Shown here piece by piece: positions 61,089-64,000 of a stretch of DNA of 64,000 nucleotides; the first letter of the stretch is position 1; each line of letters starts with the position of its first letter. The DNA is from Bacteroidales bacterium (lineage in GTDB: Bacteria; Bacteroidota; Bacteroidia; Bacteroidales; UBA932). Where the stretch lies: the NCBI GenBank assembly GCA_017502125.1, contig JAFVVN010000008.1, positions 1 through 64,000 of the forward strand, written 5' to 3'. Made by a program: the position numbers and the translations under genes. The notes under the pieces are model-generated. The model made no database searches and had not been told where the DNA came from. It saw only the letters and a program-made list of their open reading frames with translations.

Positions 61089-62510
61089 CTATTCCTGCTC
61101 CCTATGGCTGAGGAGGACCCGGATGCCCGGATATTTCTCCCTAAGGTGGGCAGCCATATGCTCCGCACAATAGACAGAGCGATGCTGACCCCCAGTGCAT
61201 CCGAAGCTTACCATGAGACTGGTGAAACCACGACGGGAGTAGGTCTCCACATGCGGATCCACGACACCATAGACATGCTCAAGAAAACCGAATACCTCCC
61301 CGTCATCTTCAAGGAACCGGATCACAGGTTCGTCACACCCCGTGAGCTTCTTGTATGGCTCATATCTTCCCGGATTGTGGATGGACCGGCAGTCGAACAC
61401 ATATCCTCCCCCATTTCCCGAAAGATCCACAGGCAGTCCCTTCCTATATGAGAAGCTGCACACCTTGACCTCCAGGACTCCGTCATCACTGCCTGTCTCC
61501 ATGAACTTAGGCATACCGGCCAGCTTGCCAAGAAGTTCGACAAGATATGGGTACGGCCAGTTCCTGAAGGCAAGCTGTTCACGTAAAAGGTTCATTGCCA
61601 ACGGAATGCTTATCACAAATGCCGACTTGTTCTCCACCAGACCGCGGAAGCCGTATGCACCAAGGATCTGCAGGAGCCTGAAAAGGACAAACAGCCCGAG
61701 CCTGTCCTCAAACTCCTCCCTGTCCACGGACATATATTCCTTTGCAGCCTCAAGATACGCATCCACACACTTTTTTCTCAAGCCTTCGGAATATGCCGCA
61801 CGCGGCTGCCACACAAAAGAGGCAAGATCATAATGGACAGGTCCTCTGCGCCCTCCCTGGAAATCCATGAAATACGGTTCACCGTCACGTAGCATGACAT
61901 TTCTCGCCTGGAAATCCCTGTAGAGGAATGTATCTTCCTTATATTCAGAAACATCTGCACCTCCCAACAGGTCATCGGCAAGTCTCTCGAACTCATCCTG
62001 CAGACGCACCTCGTGAAACTCCAGCCCCGACGGTTTCAGGAAGCAGTACTTGAAGTAGTTGAGGTCGAACATCACCGTCCTGCGGCTGAATGAACTTTCC
62101 GGACAGCACACGGAGTAGTCAAGCCCGGCACCTCCCTCAAACTGGAATTTCGGCAGAAGGGAGACTGTCCGGCATATGAGGTCTTCAGCGGCCTCCGTCT
62201 CTCCGGTCTTGAAATCCTCACATACCTTATTATATAATATGATATCGCCAAGGTCTTCCTGAATATAGGCCATTCCGTCTTCGCTGACAGAATATACCTC
62301 CGGCACCGGCAGGCCCTTGGACCTGAAATGAGAGGCCATGGTCAGGAAAGCATGGTTCTCTTCTGTCATCGTACCCACCACACCCACACAGGAACGGGTT
62401 CCGTCCGTGAGACGGAAGTACTGCCTGTTGCTTGCAGAACCGGTCAGCGGAACCGCATCAACGGGCGTGCAGCCGTAATGCTTCTCAAATAGTCTGTACA
62501 ACCTCTCCAT
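61089..62510 (-). CDS. AmgK-like sugar kinase fused to RapZ C-terminal domain
   Basis: Two domains in 473 residues. Residues about 1-335 are an aminoglycoside-phosphotransferase-fold kinase like AmgK (MurNAc/GlcNAc anomeric kinase): GSASNRQYFR glycine-rich loop, catalytic YRDFQARN (Asp199, Asn204), DFQGGRRG (DFG equivalent, Asp216). Residues about 346-471 match the C-terminal domain of the RNase adapter RapZ, with CRSIHNPGRY and FGCTGGQHRS (437-445). RapZ in E. coli senses glucosamine-6-phosphate. The MurU-like gene follows. A kinase-sensor fusion for amino-sugar recycling is the likely meaning (inference). Confidence 0.88.
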   Translation of the reverse strand: MERLYRLFEKHYGCTPVDAVPLTGSASNRQYFRLTDGTRSCVGVVGTMTEENHAFLTMASHFRSKGLPVPEVYSVSEDGMAYIQEDLGDIILYNKVCEDFKTGETEAAEDLICRTVSLLPKFQFEGGAGLDYSVCCPESSFSRRTVMFDLNYFKYCFLKPSGLEFHEVRLQDEFERLADDLLGGADVSEYKEDTFLYRDFQARNVMLRDGEPYFMDFQGGRRGPVHYDLASFVWQPRAAYSEGLRKKCVDAYLEAAKEYMSVDREEFEDRLGLFVLFRLLQILGAYGFRGLVENKSAFVISIPLAMNLLREQLAFRNWPYPYLVELLGKLAGMPKFMETGSDDGVLEVKVCSFSYRKGLPVDLSGNGGGYVFDCRSIHNPGRYEPYKKLTGCDEPVIRFLEDDGEVFGFLEHVYGVVDPHVETYSRRGFTSLMVSFGCTGGQHRSVYCAEHMAAHLREKYPGIRVLLSHREQE

Positions 62511-62589
62511 ACTGTCGAATTTTCTGCTAATTTACGAAAATGTTGAACAAAAATCATTAAATTTGGAGGATTTAAAACAACAAAACGCT

Positions 62590-64000
62590 ATGCTCAATTA
62601 TGCATATTGCTCGGACAAGTACCAATATACCATGGGAAAGTCCTTCTATGACAGCGGAATGAAGGATCATCATGCCGTGTTCAACCTCTTCTACAGGAAG
62701 GCTCCGGAGAACAACAACTGGGCTGTGGTAAGCGGCACGGACGAGGTCATCCAGATGGTGGAGAACCTTGGAAACATGGATCCGGCATTCTTCGAGAAAT
62801 TCCTTCCGGGAGAGGAATATGCCGAGTTCAGGGGCTATCTGTCCGCAATGAAGTTCACAGGAACCGTCTATGCCATGCGAGAAGGAGAGATTGCCTTTCC
62901 GAACCAGCCTATAATCATAGTGGAAGGTCCGCTCATCGAAGCCCAGGTCCTGGAGACTCCGATGCTCTGCATCATGAACCATCAGATGGCAGTCGCGACA
63001 AAGGCATCCAGGGTGTGCAGGGCGACCAACCGTCCTGTCAGCGAATTCGGTTCGAGAAGGGCCCACGGGCCGTGGGCTGCCACATACGGTGCCAAGGCAG
63101 CTGTGATAGCCGGCTGTGCCAGCACTTCCAACATACTCACGGGAGCCATGTTCGACTACGGTTCGACCGGCACGATGGCACATAGCTTCGTGACCGCCTT
63201 CGGAAGCAGCGTGGAAGGAGAACACAGAGCGTTCGACACATACATCAAGACCCATAGGAACGAAGGGATAATCCTTCTTATAGACACATACGACACCTTG
63301 AAATGCGGAATCCTCAACGCAATGAAGGCATTCCGCGAGAACGGAATAGACGACAGCTACGCTCCCGGCTACGGAGTACGCCTTGACAGCGGTGACCTTG
63401 CCTATCTGTCCAGCGAGTGCCGGCACATCCTGGACGAGAACGGATTCAGGAACTGCAAGATATTCGCCACCAACTCGCTTGACGAATATCTGATCACAGA
63501 CCTGGAGCGCCAGGGGGCATGCATAGACTCCTACGGAGTGGGCGACGCCATAGCGACCAGCAAGGCCAATCCATGTTTCGGAAACGTATACAAGCTCGTG
63601 GAAATCAACGGGGAAGCAGTCCTGAAACGCTCTGAGGACAAGATCAAGCTCATCAACCCGGGTTGCCAGATCACATACAGGATCATGGTCGAGGACCCGT
63701 CAAAGGGAGAGATATTCAAGGTGGACGTGACCTGCCTGCGCGGAGACGGTCTCAGCAGAAAGATCGAGGCCGGGGAGACATTCACGGTGTGCGACGAATA
63801 CGACAGATACAAGAGCAAGACCTTCGAAGCCGGAGAGTATAAGGCTCTTACGATGCAGCACAAGGTCATCGAAAACGGAAAGAGGTGCGCCCCCGTGCAC
63901 ACTCTGATGGAAAAGAAGGAATATTACAACAACACTCTGATGCACTTCAGCCCGAGCGAAAGGCGTCTGATCAACCCGCACTACTACAAGGTGGACATAT
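62590..64000 (+). CDS. pncB: Nicotinate phosphoribosyltransferase, 5' part (3' end outside window)
   Basis: Frame read directly: ATG at 62590, open to the window end (about 470 codons). It makes nicotinate mononucleotide from nicotinate and PRPP in NAD salvage. Evidence: MLNYAYCSDKYQYTMGKSFYDSGM, VFNLFYRKAPENNN at the N-terminus, FPNQPIIIVEGP, EFGSRRAHGPWAA (NAPRTase signature), MFDYGSTGTMAHSFV (catalytic-type His), LDSGDLAYLS and GVGDAIATSKANPCFGNVYKLVE. It is divergent from the AmgK-RapZ gene. GGAGG lies about 20 bases upstream, and TAAATTTG (62558-62565) may be the -7. Confidence 0.95.
   Translation, partial: MLNYAYCSDKYQYTMGKSFYDSGMKDHHAVFNLFYRKAPENNNWAVVSGTDEVIQMVENLGNMDPAFFEKFLPGEEYAEFRGYLSAMKFTGTVYAMREGEIAFPNQPIIIVEGPLIEAQVLETPMLCIMNHQMAVATKASRVCRATNRPVSEFGSRRAHGPWAATYGAKAAVIAGCASTSNILTGAMFDYGSTGTMAHSFVTAFGSSVEGEHRAFDTYIKTHRNEGIILLIDTYDTLKCGILNAMKAFRENGIDDSYAPGYGVRLDSGDLAYLSSECRHILDENGFRNCKIFATNSLDEYLITDLERQGACIDSYGVGDAIATSKANPCFGNVYKLVEINGEAVLKRSEDKIKLINPGCQITYRIMVEDPSKGEIFKVDVTCLRGDGLSRKIEAGETFTVCDEYDRYKSKTFEAGEYKALTMQHKVIENGKRCAPVHTLMEKKEYYNNTLMHFSPSERRLINPHYYKVDI

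Noticed and set aside
62572..63426. Open frame of 284 codons on minus strand
   Set aside because: Antisense to pncB, whose plus-strand frame carries the nicotinate phosphoribosyltransferase signature.

Overview
The window is a chromosomal segment from a member of the Bacteroidota, most likely an uncultured gut- or rumen-type Bacteroidales. The evidence is a run of Bacteroidales-restricted families (Omp28-type thioredoxin-fold lipoproteins, DUF4988 lipoproteins, DUF6029 barrels, a BACON-domain S41 protease, a BT_3928-like DoxX protein, a WbqC-like protein) and several promoters of the Bacteroidota form TTG-N19/20-TAnnTTTG. Base composition is moderate, except for one visibly A/T-richer block around 41.7-43.9 kb. 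No rRNA, tRNA, CRISPR array, transposase or prophage was seen. No gap between genes exceeds 300 bases. Family names come from reading the sequence and from recall, not from a search.

Layout. 1-2.7 kb: the 3' part of tyrS, then rbfA and a LolC/E-type permease. 2.8-6.1 kb (-): a metal-handling unit of a Cys/His-rich exported protein, a TonB-dependent receptor and an exported heavy-metal-associated domain protein. 6.2-8.8 kb: sppA and cutC. 9-15.7 kb (-): proS, a DUF3078 protein, tilS and a transglutaminase-like lipoprotein in one tight operon. 15.9-19 kb: an aromatic- and Ser-rich lipoprotein and an OmpP1/FadL-type porin. 19-23.7 kb (-): rimP-nusA-infB, with a consensus promoter followed at once by a terminator-like hairpin. 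23.8-27.3 kb: lpxD, lpxC, lpxA and wbqC-like; lpxC is stand-alone.

27.3-55.9 kb (-) is dominated by two related sets of envelope genes. Set A (38.3 to 27.3 kb) is a DUF6029 barrel, two Omp28-type lipoproteins (one with two CxxC thioredoxin-like modules), an unidentified lipoprotein, a DUF4988 lipoprotein and an S41 protease lipoprotein. Set B (55.9 to 38.5 kb) is an 886-residue lipoprotein, an Omp28-type lipoprotein, tmk, a DoxX/MauE-like membrane protein, folP, a TlpA-like thioredoxin, a second DUF6029 barrel and two DUF4988 lipoproteins. An A/T-rich RloA-RloB (AbiL-like) anti-phage pair with its own promoter lies between those two DUF4988 genes. The gene content suggests a chain of thiol-redox proteins from inner membrane to outer membrane serving surface lipoproteins and barrels; this is inference.

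56-64 kb: purB, a divIC/ftsB-like gene, a nucleotidyltransferase, a CPBP protease and a YccF protein. Then come a MurU-like nucleotidyltransferase next to an AmgK-like kinase fused to a RapZ C-terminal domain, which points to amino-sugar recycling, and the start of pncB.

Non-coding structure is rich. There are two large four-way palindromic elements (928-1022 and 18981-19075), an 18-bp inverted repeat (59678-59723), a 28-bp dispersed element (2779-2806 and 61023-61050), and a family of 20-21-bp tandem repeats at three places, one of them translated in frame inside tilS.
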